Assembly: GCF_014836905.1 (NCBI RefSeq)
Contig: NZ_JACSPZ010000007.1
Span: forward strand, 124,001 to 188,000
DNA: 64,000 bases
Direction of reading: 5' to 3'
From: Solibacillus faecavium
Lineage (GTDB): Bacteria > Bacillota > Bacilli > Bacillales_A > Planococcaceae
Part shown: positions 63,078 through 64,000 of the stretch, one piece after another
Layout of the letters: each line of letters starts with the position of its first letter
Position numbering within the stretch: the first letter of the stretch is position 1
Program-made: the position numbers and the translations under genes
The notes under the pieces: generated by a model
Told to the model about the DNA's origin: nothing
The model's input: only the letters and a program-made list of their open reading frames with translations
Databases searched by the model: none

Positions 63078-63545
63078 ATGACATTAGAAAAAGTACAAGC
63101 ACCAGCATTTACATTGCAAAACGAGGAGGGAAAAATGATTTCGCTGGAAGACTATAAAGGCAAAAACGTTATTCTCTATTTTTACCCGAAAGATTTAACA
63201 CCGGGCTGTACAACACAGGCATGCGACTTCCGCGATAAATATGAAGATTTTTCAGATTTGAATGCTGTTATTTTAGGTGTGAGTTTGGATGATGCAGCGA
63301 AACATACCAAATTTATCGAAAAGCACGGATTACCGTTTTCGTTATTAGTGGATGAGAATCATGAAGTGGCGGAGAAATATGGAGTTTGGACATTGAAGAA
63401 AAATTTTGGTAAGGAATATATGGGCATCGAGCGTACGACATTTTTAATTAATGAAGAGGGTATAGTTGAAAAAGAGTGGAGAAAAGTACGTGTGAAAAAT
63501 CATATTCAAGATGTGTTAAACTATTTAAAAAATCGCACAAATTAA
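63078..63545 (+). CDS. bcp: Thiol peroxidase/bacterioferritin comigratory protein Bcp
   Basis: The 155-residue peroxiredoxin reduces peroxides with thioredoxin electrons. The peroxidatic Cys and the resolving Cys lie five residues apart in LTPGCTTQACDFRD (atypical 2-Cys Bcp type). The flanking FYPKDLTPG is intact, as is the ERTTFLI strand with the catalytic Arg. ATG 63078 is preferred because GGAGGG lies 8-9 bases upstream. The next gene starts 23 bases after its stop, so they may be co-transcribed. Confidence 0.94.
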   Translation: MTLEKVQAPAFTLQNEEGKMISLEDYKGKNVILYFYPKDLTPGCTTQACDFRDKYEDFSDLNAVILGVSLDDAAKHTKFIEKHGLPFSLLVDENHEVAEKYGVWTLKKNFGKEYMGIERTTFLINEEGIVEKEWRKVRVKNHIQDVLNYLKNRTN

Positions 63546-63568
63546 TGAGTGCTCAAAGGGGAGTTATA

Positions 63569-64000
63569 ATGGCAACGATTTATTTTACATTTGAACCACG
63601 TGAGGATTTAAAACAGCCGCTTTTGTCAGAGTTTTCACAAGAAGATTTTTTATTTGATACAAAATTGGATGTTGAGAAACTTGCACAGGCAGAAATATTA
63701 GTAACGTACGGGGAAGATCTAAAAGAACAGCATTTGCAGTATGCAGATAAATTACAGTGGATCTTCGTTGCGTCAGCGGGAATCGAAAAAATGCCCGCAG
63801 AAGCAATCGCAAAACGTAATATTATCGTTTCAAATGTACGTGGGATACATAAAAAGCCGATGACTGAATCGATACTGGCGCATATTTTAGCTTTAAAACG
63901 TGTATTGCCATTTATTTATGAGCAGCAACAAAAGAAAGAATGGAATAAAAAGGCTCGACCTACTGAGTTAAACGGCAGCTCAGCCCTTATAATTGGTCCA
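63569..64000 (+). CDS. D-2-hydroxyacid dehydrogenase, 3'-truncated by the window edge
   Basis: The first 144 residues are present and the frame is open to the last base. ATG 63569 has AAGGGGAG upstream. The start MATIYFTFEPRED is followed by ILVTYGEDL, WIFVASAGIEKMP and NVRGIHKKPMTESILAHILALKR, which is the N-terminal catalytic domain and the hinge of the family. The sequence stops just as the NAD-binding Rossmann domain (ALIIGP, start of GxGxxG) begins. In related genomes such a gene can lie between bcp and perR; perR may therefore be next, but it is not in the window. Confidence 0.85.
   Translation, partial: MATIYFTFEPREDLKQPLLSEFSQEDFLFDTKLDVEKLAQAEILVTYGEDLKEQHLQYADKLQWIFVASAGIEKMPAEAIAKRNIIVSNVRGIHKKPMTESILAHILALKRVLPFIYEQQQKKEWNKKARPTELNGSSALIIGP

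Overview
The window reads as a chromosomal segment of a low-GC, spore-forming, flagellated Bacillota. It most resembles the Planococcaceae (Solibacillus/Lysinibacillus-like), judging from gene content, B. subtilis-type gene order and strong AGGAGG ribosome binding sites. That placement is inference; no rRNA gene lies in the window. Spore formation is supported by two gamma-type SASP-like genes and a PdaA-type cortex deacetylase. Motility is supported by motAB and a HemAT-type receptor. I found no rRNA, tRNA, prophage, transposase or CRISPR array.

Layout. 1-10.2 kb: the tail of an MFS transporter, a SASP-like gene, a DUF1540 gene, an acyl-CoA ligase, a DUF1456 gene, a radical SAM protein, an oxygen-sensing chemoreceptor with an extra C-terminal domain, a phosphoesterase, and an acyl-CoA dehydrogenase/thiolase pair. 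10.2-13.9 kb: an intergenic array of ~20-bp-phased TTAG repeats, then a YfmL-like helicase, an M29 aminopeptidase and a secreted SGNH hydrolase. 13.9-19.9 kb: peptide ABC transporter 1, whose binding protein is divergent from its permease/ATPase operon. 20-24.3 kb: sbcD-sbcC. 24.3-30.7 kb: small membrane genes, a TPP riboswitch with thiT, map, PPK2, a GNAT enzyme, a carbonic anhydrase, a small His-tailed membrane protein and a second M29 aminopeptidase. 30.8-34.6 kb: motAB and the pseudouridine catabolism pair psuK-psuG, under a consensus promoter embedded in a large palindrome.

34.6-46.8 kb: yfkK/yfkI/yfkH-like genes, a P1B-4 metal ATPase behind Fur-like boxes, tcyP, class I fumarase, small genes, an MFS transporter, RlmCD and PdaA. 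46.8-63.5 kb follows the B. subtilis order yfhF-recX-yfhH-yfhJ-yfhP-mutY-(sspE)-ygaC-ygaD-[insert]-ygaE-gsaB-bcp. The insert is a second complete peptide transporter, oppDFABC (54.7-60.3 kb). A truncated hydroxyacid dehydrogenase runs off the right edge.

How the genes work together: two Opp/Dpp importers and two M29 aminopeptidases suggest a peptide-using lifestyle. CodY-like boxes precede one Opp operon, the fatty-acid oxidation pair and, more weakly, the other Opp operon. The most unusual items are the HemAT-like receptor whose CZB-type domain has lost three of four zinc ligands, the psuK promoter-palindrome, the Asn/Gln-rich gamma-SASP with a hairpin that would hide its ribosome binding site in read-through RNA, and the phased TTAG array.
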